The notes beneath the pieces were generated by a model that worked only from the letters and a program-made list of their open reading frames with translations, made no database searches and had not been told where the DNA came from. Shown here piece after piece: positions 45,021 to 54,389 of a stretch of 64,000 bases of DNA. The first letter of the stretch is position 1; every line of letters starts with the position of its first letter. The translations under genes and the position numbers were made by a program. The DNA lies in the NCBI RefSeq assembly GCF_003056055.1, contig NZ_PYFP01000001.1, positions 1,922,001 through 1,986,000 on the forward strand. Direction: 5' to 3'. Source of the DNA: Glaciimonas sp. PCH181. GTDB lineage: Bacteria > Pseudomonadota > Gammaproteobacteria > Burkholderiales > Burkholderiaceae_D.

Positions 45021-47078
45021 TTAATGAATGGATTTAATAACGTTGATTGAAACGTTATCGGTAATTTCGCCAAAAGACAGCACTTCCAATTCGCGAAAAC
45101 GAGATTCAATAAGCCGTTTTACGAAGCGACGTACATCGACCGCTGTCAATACGACCATGTCTTTTTGCGATAGCCTGATACCACTCAAAGCCAGCGCAAA
45201 TTTATCTAGCAGACTTTCGCTCTGCTCCGGGTCCAGATTCAGGAAATTGCCGTTGGAGGTACTCCGTACACCTTTACGGATGATGTCTTCCAGTTCCGGC
45301 GACATCACCAATGCGCGCAGTTCTCCGCGAGTAGAAAATTTGTCGCAGATATACCGGGCCAAGGCACCTCGAACGTGCTCAACTAATGCGATCACATCTT
45401 TCTCACGCGGTGCCCAATGGGCTAAAGTTTCTATGACCAGCTTCATATTGCGAATCGAAATCCGCTCTGACAATAGCCGTTGCAATACTTCGGCAATACG
45501 CTGCACAGTGGCGTGGCGATAGACTTCTTTCAGCAGATCCGGATATTTTGTCTCCAGCTTATCCAGCATCTGCTTGGTCTCTTGAATCCCAAAATATTCA
45601 TTGACGTTGCGCGTCAGCAATACCGCAAAACCCTGATAAAACTCGTCCAGCGCGGGACGCAACTGAAAAGCTAATTTTTGCAGCGTTTCTTTAAACTCCG
45701 GCATAACCCAGGTGCTGGGCGCAGGACCGCTGGTATCAACAAAATGCGCGATACCTAACTGCGCAATTTCATCGGTTGCATTGACCACCCGCAACTGATC
45801 GTAATGCACCGCAAACTCCTCAACGCGAATTTCATTGATCATCACCACCGCACGATTGTCAGCCAGCGCATCATCGGCGCGCAGCAAGATCTCTGGTAAC
45901 TGGCCGCCGAAATCGATAAAAAATTGACTACTGAAGCGCTTGCCTAATTGCAGTTCTTTCATGCGCGCAAAACGTGCGGCGGGCACTAATACAATCAATG
46001 GAATTGTTTCTGGAGCGATTTGCTCCAGATTGCCAATTAATCCAAGTTCGCTATCGGTTTGGTTAGTTTTGGCCTTACCGGTTTGTGCTGTCGGCAGATC
46101 TGCGCTCGCTTTTTTAGCTGCGTACCGCCGATAAAAATACAGCCCTGCCAGCGCACCGCCCAGAATCGAAAATACACCCATCGGAAAGCCCGGCAGCATA
46201 CCGATTCCAACTGCCAGAATCGCCGTAATAATCAATACAAACGGCGTCCCCAACAACTGCATCATGATGGTTTTTCCGAGATTATTATTACCGTCGTCGT
46301 TGACGCGCGTCACGATAAAACCAGCGCTGATGGCTATCAGCAATGCTGGAATCTGTGCCACCAAACCATCGCCAATGGTCAGAATCGTGTAGGTGCTCAA
46401 CGCGGTCGACATATCCATGCCGTGCGTGCTCATGCCGACTGCAATACCACCAATAAAATTGACGAAAATAATGATGATCCCGGCAATCGCATCGCCTTTG
46501 ATGAACTTCATCGAGCCATCGAACGCGCCGTATAACTGACTCTCGCGCTCTAGCACACTGCGCCGCTCTTTCACACCGGCAGCATCGATCACGCCGGCTT
46601 TTAAGTCGGAATCGATACTCATCTGCTTACCCGGCATGGCATCCAGCGAGAAGCGGGCGGCTACTTCAGCCACCCGTTCCGAGCCTTTGGTGATGACGAT
46701 AAACTGCACAACAGTAACGATCGCAAAAATCACAAACCCGACAGCCAGACTGTCACCGATCACAAACTCACCAAAAGTACTGACGATTTCGCCCGCATCG
46801 GCATCCAGCAAAATCAAACGGCTGGTACTGATCGACAGCGCTAACCGGAACAAGGTCGTAATGAGCAGAATCGACGGAAACGACGAAAAATGTAAAATCC
46901 GTTCAATATAAAAAGCACCCATAAACACCAGCACTGAGATCACGATATTTAAACCGATCAAAAAGTCCACCAGATAGGTCGGTAACGGAATGATCAACAT
47001 GGCAATAATCATCACCATCAACAACAGAATCAGCAATTCCGGGCGCGATGTCATACCGCTAAGCGCTTTGTTAAACAC
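45021..47078 (-). CDS. invA: Major export-gate protein InvA (SctV)
   Basis: This 685-residue protein starts with GTG (AAGGA 6 bases upstream). The N-terminal half has about eight membrane helices with the FHIPEP-family blocks (YGAFDGSMKFIKGDAIAGII, then FINFIGGIAVG-type text). The C-terminal 330 residues form the nonameric cytoplasmic ring that docks chaperone-substrate complexes (YFGIQETKQMLDKLETKYPD). It is the largest conserved export-gate part and a secure anchor for typing the system as the SPI-1/Mxi-Spa class. Confidence 0.97.
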   Translation of the reverse strand: MFNKALSGMTSRPELLILLLMVMIIAMLIIPLPTYLVDFLIGLNIVISVLVFMGAFYIERILHFSSFPSILLITTLFRLALSISTSRLILLDADAGEIVSTFGEFVIGDSLAVGFVIFAIVTVVQFIVITKGSERVAEVAARFSLDAMPGKQMSIDSDLKAGVIDAAGVKERRSVLERESQLYGAFDGSMKFIKGDAIAGIIIIFVNFIGGIAVGMSTHGMDMSTALSTYTILTIGDGLVAQIPALLIAISAGFIVTRVNDDGNNNLGKTIMMQLLGTPFVLIITAILAVGIGMLPGFPMGVFSILGGALAGLYFYRRYAAKKASADLPTAQTGKAKTNQTDSELGLIGNLEQIAPETIPLIVLVPAARFARMKELQLGKRFSSQFFIDFGGQLPEILLRADDALADNRAVVMINEIRVEEFAVHYDQLRVVNATDEIAQLGIAHFVDTSGPAPSTWVMPEFKETLQKLAFQLRPALDEFYQGFAVLLTRNVNEYFGIQETKQMLDKLETKYPDLLKEVYRHATVQRIAEVLQRLLSERISIRNMKLVIETLAHWAPREKDVIALVEHVRGALARYICDKFSTRGELRALVMSPELEDIIRKGVRSTSNGNFLNLDPEQSESLLDKFALALSGIRLSQKDMVVLTAVDVRRFVKRLIESRFRELEVLSFGEITDNVSINVIKSIH

Positions 47079-47160
47079 GGTTATTCCTTTTTTTTTCGGA
47101 CATTGATGAAACCGTTGTCGCTATGATTTTTTGTAAGTTCTGCTGTTTCACGATCCATCC

Positions 47161-48261
47161 TCACGCATCGCGGCGACGTTCGATCAACGCGCGCTGATGC
47201 GTCAACTCTGCCAGTTCGTCGAAGCGTTCGAGCAATGCATGAACCTGATCGACATCGCGAAATAATTCCAATGGCAAGCTATGGCATGCCTGGCGAATCA
47301 ACTGCAATAAAGTAGATCTGTCAACATGCGTCGTCTGCAAGAAAGTCTCACCAAGCATGTCGTCCAGCGTCTGATCGATTTCTTCCGGTGCCTGCAAGGT
47401 CGCCAGCATAAAGACCACCCAGTCCGACTCGCAGTCGTTATGCTCACGTACCAACGGGTAACGTAGTAAATGGCCCACAAACAAGCCATCGGCGGAGCGC
47501 AACATTTTGAGTTGCGTTAGCTTGTTCAGCAGGTCACCGAATTCAATGCTTGAACAACTCGGGTCCAGCGACATCACATCGGTCGTCAATGCTTCTTCAA
47601 TGAAGTCGAGCACCTGTTCGCGATGCTGAAAACCGTAGCTGGTGATCCACTCTTCGTAGGTCTCGATATTGCTCTGCATGCCTTCTAAAAATTGCCGATA
47701 TGATTCGCGCAGCAAGGACGCCTGACGTTGTAGTAGTGTGCCGAACAATCTTGCCTTGATGGCGCAGTTAATACCGGCTTTGACGCGACGCGGCACAGAA
47801 GTGGCTTCAACTTCGGCCTTTACTCCCTCCAACCGCTTACGTGTGAGCGCTTCCATCTGACGCCGCCGTAATAGTTCTCGCAATACCAGCAGCAAATCGC
47901 TGTCATCCGGAAATATCGACCGCAATTGGGCTAACAGTTCAGCCGATACACCAAACGTCTGCGCCGCGCGCAGCACTTGCTGCACTTTTGGTAACACATC
48001 GTCATCAAGCACACGCTCGAAACGATCTTCGCCAGAGTCTGTTTTTAGCAATGCGCGACGATTGCGAAATTGCGCCATTGCTGCGGACATTTCATCGGTC
48101 GAGTCAACAAAGCGCTGGCGCATTGCGCCCGGGCTGAGATCTTCCTCTGCCTGCATTTCCTGCAACTGCGCTTGTACGTCGGCGTCCTCCCCTTTCACTG
48201 CCTCGGCACGCGGCCTATGCAAAGGGCGAACCGGTGGCAATACGGGTCGGCTAATTTCCAT
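47161..48261 (-). CDS. invE: Gatekeeper InvE (SctW)
   Basis: This 366-residue protein is the InvE/MxiC/SepL-type gatekeeper that holds back effectors until translocators are secreted. The ATG at 48261 (MEISRPVLPPVRPLHRP) overlaps the invG stop by 11 bases; its ribosome site is weak. The HrpJ-like domain runs from about residue 60 (RQRFVDSTDEMSAAMAQFRN). A TyeA-like C-terminal part is indicated by REHNDCESDWVVFMLATLQ and QTLDDMLGETFLQ. Length agrees with Salmonella InvE (372). An 82-base gap separates it from invA. Confidence 0.92.
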   Translation of the reverse strand: MEISRPVLPPVRPLHRPRAEAVKGEDADVQAQLQEMQAEEDLSPGAMRQRFVDSTDEMSAAMAQFRNRRALLKTDSGEDRFERVLDDDVLPKVQQVLRAAQTFGVSAELLAQLRSIFPDDSDLLLVLRELLRRRQMEALTRKRLEGVKAEVEATSVPRRVKAGINCAIKARLFGTLLQRQASLLRESYRQFLEGMQSNIETYEEWITSYGFQHREQVLDFIEEALTTDVMSLDPSCSSIEFGDLLNKLTQLKMLRSADGLFVGHLLRYPLVREHNDCESDWVVFMLATLQAPEEIDQTLDDMLGETFLQTTHVDRSTLLQLIRQACHSLPLELFRDVDQVHALLERFDELAELTHQRALIERRRDA

Positions 48262-50056
48262 TTTTACGACCAACGTAGTCACGCAGTGCATCTTGCTGCG
48301 GTGCTTTTGGCATATCGCCTATGACATCATTGATCAGGTCGCTGGCATCGCGCAGGCGCGGTTGATCGTCGTAACGCGGTTCGATCAGAAATACCCGGAC
48401 CATATTAGATTCATGCTTGATCTTGGAGCGGAATGCCCCACCGATCCACGGCAAATCGCCAAGGAATGGAATTTTTGCGATCCGATCACGGCCTTCGTCT
48501 CGGGTATAGCCACCCACCAACAGGCTGCTGCCTTTTGGCACGCGTGCAATCGTGCTGATACGTGTGCGGGCGACTTTCGGCATAAAAGTGCCCTCGGTCT
48601 GGCTGCCATCGCTGGATACTTCGTTACCATCTTCAATATCAAGCGCCATTTCAATCTGGCCATCAGTTGCAAAGCGTGGCAATACCTTGATCAACGTGCC
48701 GAAGGTAATGTGCTCAAGCTGGACTGCGCGCTCGCCCTGCAATTTCACGTAAAAAGTCCGGTTGTGATCGAAAAATGCCGGTGTATTTTCTTGCGTCAGG
48801 ACCACGGGACGCGATACGATGCGCGCCTTTTCTGATGCATTAAGTGCCTGCACCGCTGTCAGGAAACGCGCACCATCAAGCGTGCTGACCGGCCTATTGA
48901 AAGTTACGCTGCCTAAATTGGGAATACCCAGACTGCCTTGCCAACTGACGCCCAATTGATCCAGCTGATCAGCCTCCATATCGATAATCCACAATGACAA
49001 CTCGACGTGGCGTTTAGCGACATCGAGAGTAGCGATCAGATTTTCAATAAAAGTGACTTGTTCGGGCGTGCCTTTAATCAACAGACTGTTGGTGTCGGGA
49101 TAGGCCAATACACGGATGGTACTTTCGAGATTTTTTGCGGCCGGTGCCGTTACCCGCCCACCCTCCAACGATGGAAATGGTGCCAAAATGGGATTTGCCC
49201 GTGATAGTGGTGGCGGCAAAACGGTCATGGGCGATAACGATGACAGCGAAGACAACGGCGGCAAAGGCTCCGGGTTTTGCACAGATGGCGCAGTGCTCAT
49301 TTCGATCGCAATCTTTTCGTCTTTGAGTATCTGTTCAATCACACTTGCCATACCGAGTATGGTGCTGGTGGTATCGCGCAAAGTAAAAGTACGATCTCCG
49401 ACAAAGGTATTTTGCAGGCGCACGACGCCGATTTTCAAATTACCTAATGAACGCTCAGTACTGGCGCCATCTAAAAAACGGGCGGTACTCGCCACCAGAT
49501 CGACATATACCGGCGGTGCAGACAAATAAAAAACGTTACCGCTTTCTGCGCCGCGAAATGGAAAACGCCGATCGTATAAACCCGATTGCTGCAAGAATGC
49601 TTGCAATTTTCTGATCGTAATATTTTTCAACGCGACCACGGTATTCCGTGCTTCGCTAGCATCGTAGACATAGATCGACTGACCATCGTGATACCAGATT
49701 AATCCTAGTTGCAGCGCCATCTGCTCCAACGCCTCTTGCGGGCGGGTAAGGTCGAAGTCGCCGCTAATTTTGCGTTGCGCTGCCTGTTTGCTGACCACTA
49801 CCGGCTTCTTTAATCGAATCGAGAGAGCGTTAAAGAAATCGCGAACGCCATCGCTTCGGGCCACGTAGCCGCTACGCACTTGCTGCCGCTGTTCCAATGC
49901 AGTGTTTAGTTTCGTATCGAGCGAAGTGCCCTGCTCACTACCTGTAGCTAAAGAGATCGTCGATTCCGGCTCCGCATAAACGGTGCTGGCGTGCAACATC
50001 AATGCGAGCAAAAGCACCGAACATGGCGAGCGCATACCAAATTTAAGAATATGCAT
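48251..50056 (-). CDS. invG: Outer-membrane secretin InvG (SctC)
   Basis: This 601-residue secretin starts at the ATG at 50056, directly after the invF stop. A signal peptide (SPCSVLLLALMLHASTVYA) is followed by N0 (SGYVARSDGVRDFFNALS) and N1-N3 domains. The secretin core shows LSLWIIDMEADQLDQLGVSW and the end motif VPKGSSLLVGGYTRDE. It forms the outer ring. A linker rich in Pro and Ser between N1 and N3 (PPLSSLSSLSPMTVLPPP) is an insertion. No adjacent InvH-type pilotin gene was seen. Confidence 0.95.
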   Translation of the reverse strand: MHILKFGMRSPCSVLLLALMLHASTVYAEPESTISLATGSEQGTSLDTKLNTALEQRQQVRSGYVARSDGVRDFFNALSIRLKKPVVVSKQAAQRKISGDFDLTRPQEALEQMALQLGLIWYHDGQSIYVYDASEARNTVVALKNITIRKLQAFLQQSGLYDRRFPFRGAESGNVFYLSAPPVYVDLVASTARFLDGASTERSLGNLKIGVVRLQNTFVGDRTFTLRDTTSTILGMASVIEQILKDEKIAIEMSTAPSVQNPEPLPPLSSLSSLSPMTVLPPPLSRANPILAPFPSLEGGRVTAPAAKNLESTIRVLAYPDTNSLLIKGTPEQVTFIENLIATLDVAKRHVELSLWIIDMEADQLDQLGVSWQGSLGIPNLGSVTFNRPVSTLDGARFLTAVQALNASEKARIVSRPVVLTQENTPAFFDHNRTFYVKLQGERAVQLEHITFGTLIKVLPRFATDGQIEMALDIEDGNEVSSDGSQTEGTFMPKVARTRISTIARVPKGSSLLVGGYTRDEGRDRIAKIPFLGDLPWIGGAFRSKIKHESNMVRVFLIEPRYDDQPRLRDASDLINDVIGDMPKAPQQDALRDYVGRKNGN

Positions 50057-50057
50057 T

Positions 50058-50846
50058 TTATTTAACTGCCAATTTAAAAATGTCCGACAGCACCCGCGGC
50101 GACACACCAACTTGCCCTTTTACGTCGGTGGAGAAATGCGAACCGGACGCGTAGCCATGTTTCAGCGCGACTTCCGTAATACTGCTATTTTTTTTGCTAT
50201 CGACCAGTTCCAGCAACGATCGCGCCAAGCGCCAGTTGTTCAGTTCTGCTTTGGCCGAGCAGCCAAGCGCGTAATTGCATAAGCGGCGAAAGTGCGTGTA
50301 AGAGACGCCATAACGCTTCGCCAACACACGCAGATTTTTCTTATCGATGGAATATGCCAATAAAAACCGCACCACTGCATAACATTCCAAACGACGCAAT
50401 AGTGATGAGATTGCCCCTGCCGTTGCCTCTGCACAAAACAGTCTTCCCAGGAACCAGTTTTCGGTAGCGCCACGATTTCTGAGTACCGCCATGCCATCGC
50501 CAGAAACCATTACCACCGGCGCTGTATTCGGCGCGACGCGGTATTCAATCCCGCGATCTTCATCCAAAAATGCCTGCAACTTAGCTAATAAAGATATATC
50601 GCCTGCTTTATAAGAGGCGCTTCCGGCGACGACATGACAAGCGCCGTGATTGACTAGCAACAAACCTCGCCACCCCGGCACAAAAGAACAAAACCATTCA
50701 TCTTTGCCGGATGCCGCCTGTAGCTGCAAACCCTCTTCCCCCACTTCCAGCGCGGAGATTCCTGACAAATTCACCAGCGGCGATGCTGTTGACAGTCTCT
50801 GCAACGTCTGCGTCAAAGGGTCTTGTATATATACGGGGCTAGTCAT
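50058..50846 (-). CDS. invF: AraC-type activator InvF (BsaN)
   Basis: This 262-residue protein has a C-terminal AraC/XylS helix-turn-helix domain (LRVLAKRYGVSYTHFRRLC, then ITEVALKHGYASGSHFSTDV), with an N-terminal sensor-like half. The ATG at 50846 is preferred over an upstream TTG, though its ribosome site is weak. InvF and BsaN act with the chaperone SicA/BicA to activate sicA-sip and effector promoters. It heads the minus-strand inv operon and is divergent from prgH, the same arrangement as bsaN-bsaM in Burkholderia. Confidence 0.93.
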   Translation of the reverse strand: MTSPVYIQDPLTQTLQRLSTASPLVNLSGISALEVGEEGLQLQAASGKDEWFCSFVPGWRGLLLVNHGACHVVAGSASYKAGDISLLAKLQAFLDEDRGIEYRVAPNTAPVVMVSGDGMAVLRNRGATENWFLGRLFCAEATAGAISSLLRRLECYAVVRFLLAYSIDKKNLRVLAKRYGVSYTHFRRLCNYALGCSAKAELNNWRLARSLLELVDSKKNSSITEVALKHGYASGSHFSTDVKGQVGVSPRVLSDIFKLAVK

Positions 50847-50876
50847 TTTTTGGCACTGGGTTAGACATGAAATCAA

Positions 50877-51062
50877 CGGATGTCGAGTTCGAAGCGGACT
50901 ATAAGTTGATTAAAAAAAACAATCTCGATGTAAATCTGATGAAGCGGCGCCAATGCCAAATTTTTTGAGATTGATCAATATTTCATCAAGATGTAGTTCA
51001 TCCCCGGTCTTACTCTTCGCGCTCTTCACATCATTGTCTTTAATCTGATCTCACCCTATTTC
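50877..51062. promoter_or_regulatory. Divergent promoter region of the inv and prg operons
   Basis: This 186-base gap between invF and prgH carries inverted CAATCTC (50920-50926) and GAGATTG (50967-50973). TTCATC occurs on the plus strand at 50982-50987 and 50997-51002 and on the minus strand at 50943-50938. The two plus-strand copies are direct repeats 15 bases apart, which suits a winged-helix activator such as the HilA-like protein. The role is inferred. Confidence 0.5.
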
Positions 51063-52319
51063 ATGACGTCTACAGAAAATACACTCAGCAATATCGCGAG
51101 CGAAGGACAGGCTGTCGTTGTCTTAAGGATATTGACCGGCGCAATGCGCAGTGCAGAGTTCGAACTCACGTGTGGTCATACGCTGGTCGTTGCAGACAGC
51201 GCATCAGCGTTCGAGGATGAAAGTCGTTTGTCGACATTCCCCGATAACGCGATCATCGTGCCGCTAGACCAGGGCGCGTGTTCCTTCGAAGTCGTGGTAA
51301 CAACGGGCGAGGATGGCGTCCATGCCACGCTCAGAGAATCGCATCCGACAGATGGTCGTGAACACGCTTGCCCGTTCAATAGCGTAATAACTTTTGGCGC
51401 ACTGACATTTGCAGTGAAGCCGCTGGCCGACAGCTGGTCTGCAGCCGTCCTCAATGATGCGGCTGCTCTGCCTGCCGTACCGACGCCGGATAAAACGTCT
51501 ACAGCAGAGAGAGCGGGAAAAACCCCAATGCCGCTAATGCACCGATCAATGCTCCGCACCGCGCTGATCGCAGCATTGTTGCTGGCAATAGTAGGCGTAG
51601 CGCTAGCCACTGCCTACTGGATACACGGCAGCACGCAGCGTCAACAAACCCGCTTATCGGATTTACTGCTGGGATCGGTGGGGGAATATCAGGTAGTGAA
51701 AGGCAAAGATGATGTGTTTTATGTATTTGCCGACACGTTGCGCGATGCAAGCTGGGCCAGACAAGCGCTGGTACGCAGCGACTTCAATGCACCGACCAAA
51801 GTGTTGTATACGCGTTCAGAAAAGATCAGCATAGAGAAATTGCTCGACCACCACCACAACCTAAACAACTATCACATCTTGCGGCTAGATGACCCGACCA
51901 CTCCGCGCTTGCTGCTCAGCGCCGAACGCGGACCACACGACCCAAAAGCCCGCGCACGCGCAGCGCAAGAAGTGGCAGCGCTATTGCCGTATGCCACAGA
52001 AGTCCTTATCAGCTCTCTAAAGGATGCTGATATTGCCGAAGATGCGCAACGCGGTCTGGACCAACTCGGTATTGCCTATAAACGAATCGATAAAGCGACG
52101 AGCGTGACCTTTGAAATACAGCCAATTTTAGATGACAGCGGACTGCAAAAATTGCGTCCTTATGTCGATGCGTTTTATCAGCGCTGGGGTCAGCGCTATG
52201 TACATTTTTCTGTCGATTTAAAAGATGACTGGCTGAAAGGAAAATCGTTTAGCTATGGTGATGACAGCTACGTCAAGCTGAATAATTCCCATTGGTATTT
52301 TTCGCGCACGCTTAATTAA
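51063..52319 (+). CDS. prgH: Inner-membrane ring protein PrgH (SctD)
   Basis: This 418-residue protein has an FHA-like cytoplasmic N-terminus (about 15-120: VVLRILTGAMRSAEFELTCG), one membrane helix at residues 165-187 and a large periplasmic ring-building domain. Conserved text includes EYQVVKGKDDVFYVFADTLRD and the C-terminal VHFSVDLKDDWLKGKSFSYG. With PrgK it forms the inner ring of the needle complex. It is the first gene of prgHIJK-orgAB. Length is close to the Salmonella protein (392). Confidence 0.94.
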   Translation: MTSTENTLSNIASEGQAVVVLRILTGAMRSAEFELTCGHTLVVADSASAFEDESRLSTFPDNAIIVPLDQGACSFEVVVTTGEDGVHATLRESHPTDGREHACPFNSVITFGALTFAVKPLADSWSAAVLNDAAALPAVPTPDKTSTAERAGKTPMPLMHRSMLRTALIAALLLAIVGVALATAYWIHGSTQRQQTRLSDLLLGSVGEYQVVKGKDDVFYVFADTLRDASWARQALVRSDFNAPTKVLYTRSEKISIEKLLDHHHNLNNYHILRLDDPTTPRLLLSAERGPHDPKARARAAQEVAALLPYATEVLISSLKDADIAEDAQRGLDQLGIAYKRIDKATSVTFEIQPILDDSGLQKLRPYVDAFYQRWGQRYVHFSVDLKDDWLKGKSFSYGDDSYVKLNNSHWYFSRTLN

Positions 52320-52357
52320 TTCCCACCCCTGATTCACCACCCTAAAAGGAAATTTTC

Positions 52358-52651
52358 GTGACCAATACTGTTACTCCCAGCTCAACTATCCCCCCCGGCT
52401 CCGACGTCGAAACGGAAGTCGGTAATGGCTTCTTGATGGAGTTATCCGAAGCTTTCAGAGATCAAAGTAAAAATCTTAATATTGCACTGCAAAGTGCTCT
52501 GGAGAAGCTGAAGAACAATCCATCCGATCCAGCTGCATTGGCCGAATATCAAAGTGCCTTGTCGCAATACACGCTGTACCGGAATGCGCAATCGAGCGTC
52601 GTCAAAGCTTACAAAGATGTCGGCGCCGGCATCATCGCTAACTACCGCTAA
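52358..52651 (+). CDS. prgI: Needle subunit PrgI (SctF)
   Basis: This 97-residue protein starts with GTG and has AAGGA 8 bases upstream. The conserved needle helix-turn-helix is clear: LEKLKNNPSDPAALAEYQSA with the PSDP turn, then SQYTLYRNAQSSVVKAYKDV and the buried C-terminus. The N-terminus is about 15 residues longer than Salmonella PrgI (80). It polymerises into the needle filament. Confidence 0.96.
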   Translation: MTNTVTPSSTIPPGSDVETEVGNGFLMELSEAFRDQSKNLNIALQSALEKLKNNPSDPAALAEYQSALSQYTLYRNAQSSVVKAYKDVGAGIIANYR

Positions 52652-52720
52652 ATCTCTTTAAAGCAGCGCCGGTAAAAGAATTTCCATTCCCGGCCATCGC
52701 TTGTCCAAAGGATCAAAAGT

Positions 52721-53029
52721 ATGCATCAAACCACCGCAATAAATGCCTTGTCCGGCGCGAACGCTCTTGCTTTCGATGACATCAGTGTCGATGGGGGCAG
52801 CCCGATCTCACTAGAATCACGCGCAATGCAAGCGTATGCCCAATCGGTCATGTCGGCCGAACATAACAAAAGCGATATCATGCTGCGCCTTGAAGCACCC
52901 GGGCTAACCTCGCCGGAAGAGTTACAGGCGATTCAAGAGAAAGTGGCCGACTACGGCATCAGATTATCGATGGTCAGTACGCTGTCGCGCAAAGTCACCA
53001 GCGCGGTCGAAACCCTGCTGCGGTCATGA
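52721..53029 (+). CDS. prgJ: Inner-rod subunit PrgJ (SctI)
   Basis: This 102-residue protein is the rod/needle-anchor subunit. The C-terminal part ([19 protein letters not shown], then [21 protein letters not shown]) matches the SctI family. It lies directly after prgI, and its stop overlaps the prgK start by an ATGA. Length is equal to Salmonella PrgJ (101). Confidence 0.94.
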   Translation: MHQTTAINALSGANALAFDDISVDGGSPISLESRAMQAYAQSVMSAEHNKSDIMLRLEAPGLTSPEELQAIQEKVADYGIRLSMVSTLSRKVTSAVETLLRS

Positions 53030-53760
53030 TCAGGCGCGTTCTTGGCATGCTGTTGCTGGTGGCGCTGCTGGCAGGTTGCCAGAAAGAAGATCTGCTGAAA
53101 GGACTTGATCAGCGTCAGGCTAACGAAGTAATCGCGGTCATGCAACGCAATAATATCGGCGCTGAAAAAATCGATCACGGCAAAACCGGTTTTAGCGTCA
53201 TCGTGAGGCAACCCGATTTTGTCGCGGCTGTCGATCTGCTAAATGTCTACAATCTGCCACCGCAGCCGCGTATCGAAATCTCCCAAATGTTCCCTTCCAG
53301 CTCGCTGGTATCGTCCCCGCGCGCGGAGAAGGCCCGTCTGTATTCGGCCATCGAACAACGATTGCAACAGTCGCTGGAAACGATCGACGGTATCGTCTCT
53401 TCGCGGGTGCATGTCAGCTACGATATCGACGCGGGTGAAAATGGTTCTACGAAACGCCCGATTCATCTTTCAGCGCTGGCAATTTATAGTAACGATGTGC
53501 AACCGTCGATCCTGATCGGAGAAATCAAGCGCTTTCTGAAAAACAGTTTTTCCGAAGTCGAATACGACAATATCTCGGTTGTTCTATCGCAGCGCAGCGC
53601 GTTGCAACATGCGCCGCCATCGGTATCGGCACAGCCGAACAGGTTCGATCATCCTGTCGTCATAGGCGCATTGGTTTTACTGGCGCTGTTAGCTGGCGCG
53701 GCGGGATTGGCGTGGCGCATGCCGAAGCTGCGCGCTTTGTTGCCGCAAGCGAAGGAATGA
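53026..53760 (+). CDS. prgK: Inner-ring lipoprotein PrgK (SctJ)
   Basis: This 244-residue lipoprotein has a signal with lipobox LLAGC (Cys18). The two ring-building domains contain [34 protein letters not shown] text and [18 protein letters not shown]-terminal membrane helix ([20 protein letters not shown]) anchors it. Length is close to Salmonella PrgK (252). It starts within the prgJ stop (ATGA) and ends in an overlap with orgA. Confidence 0.96.
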   Translation: MIRRVLGMLLLVALLAGCQKEDLLKGLDQRQANEVIAVMQRNNIGAEKIDHGKTGFSVIVRQPDFVAAVDLLNVYNLPPQPRIEISQMFPSSSLVSSPRAEKARLYSAIEQRLQQSLETIDGIVSSRVHVSYDIDAGENGSTKRPIHLSALAIYSNDVQPSILIGEIKRFLKNSFSEVEYDNISVVLSQRSALQHAPPSVSAQPNRFDHPVVIGALVLLALLAGAAGLAWRMPKLRALLPQAKE

Positions 53761-53762
53761 CC

Positions 53763-54389
53763 ATGTCCGCGTCAACATCAATGTCACCTAGTCTTTTGCA
53801 AACAGTGATTTTCGATCCCTTATCGTACATTCATCCTGTGCATTTTATGCTGCCGACGACGTTTGACAATGCAATGCAGCATGCAATTATCAATCGCATG
53901 CTCATCGATCATTATCAGCTGTGCTCCGAACTGCCTGTGATCGCATCTGGCAGTCGCGATCAGGTGTTTCTGAAATATTGGTCGCAACTTCCGCAATTGG
54001 CTTATTTGCTGGCTTGTCAACGCTTTCGCGTAGCATTATCGCGTGGGGGAAAATTGCTTAATTTGCCACATTGGGCGCGTAGTTTTGCCATGCTGCCGCT
54101 GCCGCTATCGAACGACACGCCGATGTCCGTGGGAGTACTAAATACCACGACACTGCTGAAATATGGTTTAACTGATCTGCTATCGCATTGTCGAGGTTTG
54201 ACCCCGACAATGCGACAACGCCTTCCTTTGCTATTTCCTTTCATCGTAAAAACTAAAACAACGATGCTGCCTGCGCCGTTGCCGATCCTCGCCCCTGCCG
54301 CCAAAGCAGGAAGTGGTGATATTTTATTTACTCTCGCGCTACAACATGTCAAAAAAATCCCAGGAAAAACAGCCCTTCCACCTGATTGA
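53763..54389 (+). CDS. orgA: Sorting-platform protein OrgA (SctK)
   Basis: This 208-residue protein starts at the ATG at 53763; AAGGA is 6 bases upstream, and the ATG at 53757 is too close to it. Text such as FDPLSYIHPVHFMLPTTFDN, INRMLIDHYQL and LKYWSQLPQLAYLLACQR matches the OrgA/MxiK type, which links PrgH to SpaO. Length is close to Salmonella OrgA (199). The 3' end overlaps orgB by 44 bases. Family similarity is moderate, and context is strong. Confidence 0.88.
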   Translation: MSASTSMSPSLLQTVIFDPLSYIHPVHFMLPTTFDNAMQHAIINRMLIDHYQLCSELPVIASGSRDQVFLKYWSQLPQLAYLLACQRFRVALSRGGKLLNLPHWARSFAMLPLPLSNDTPMSVGVLNTTTLLKYGLTDLLSHCRGLTPTMRQRLPLLFPFIVKTKTTMLPAPLPILAPAAKAGSGDILFTLALQHVKKIPGKTALPPD

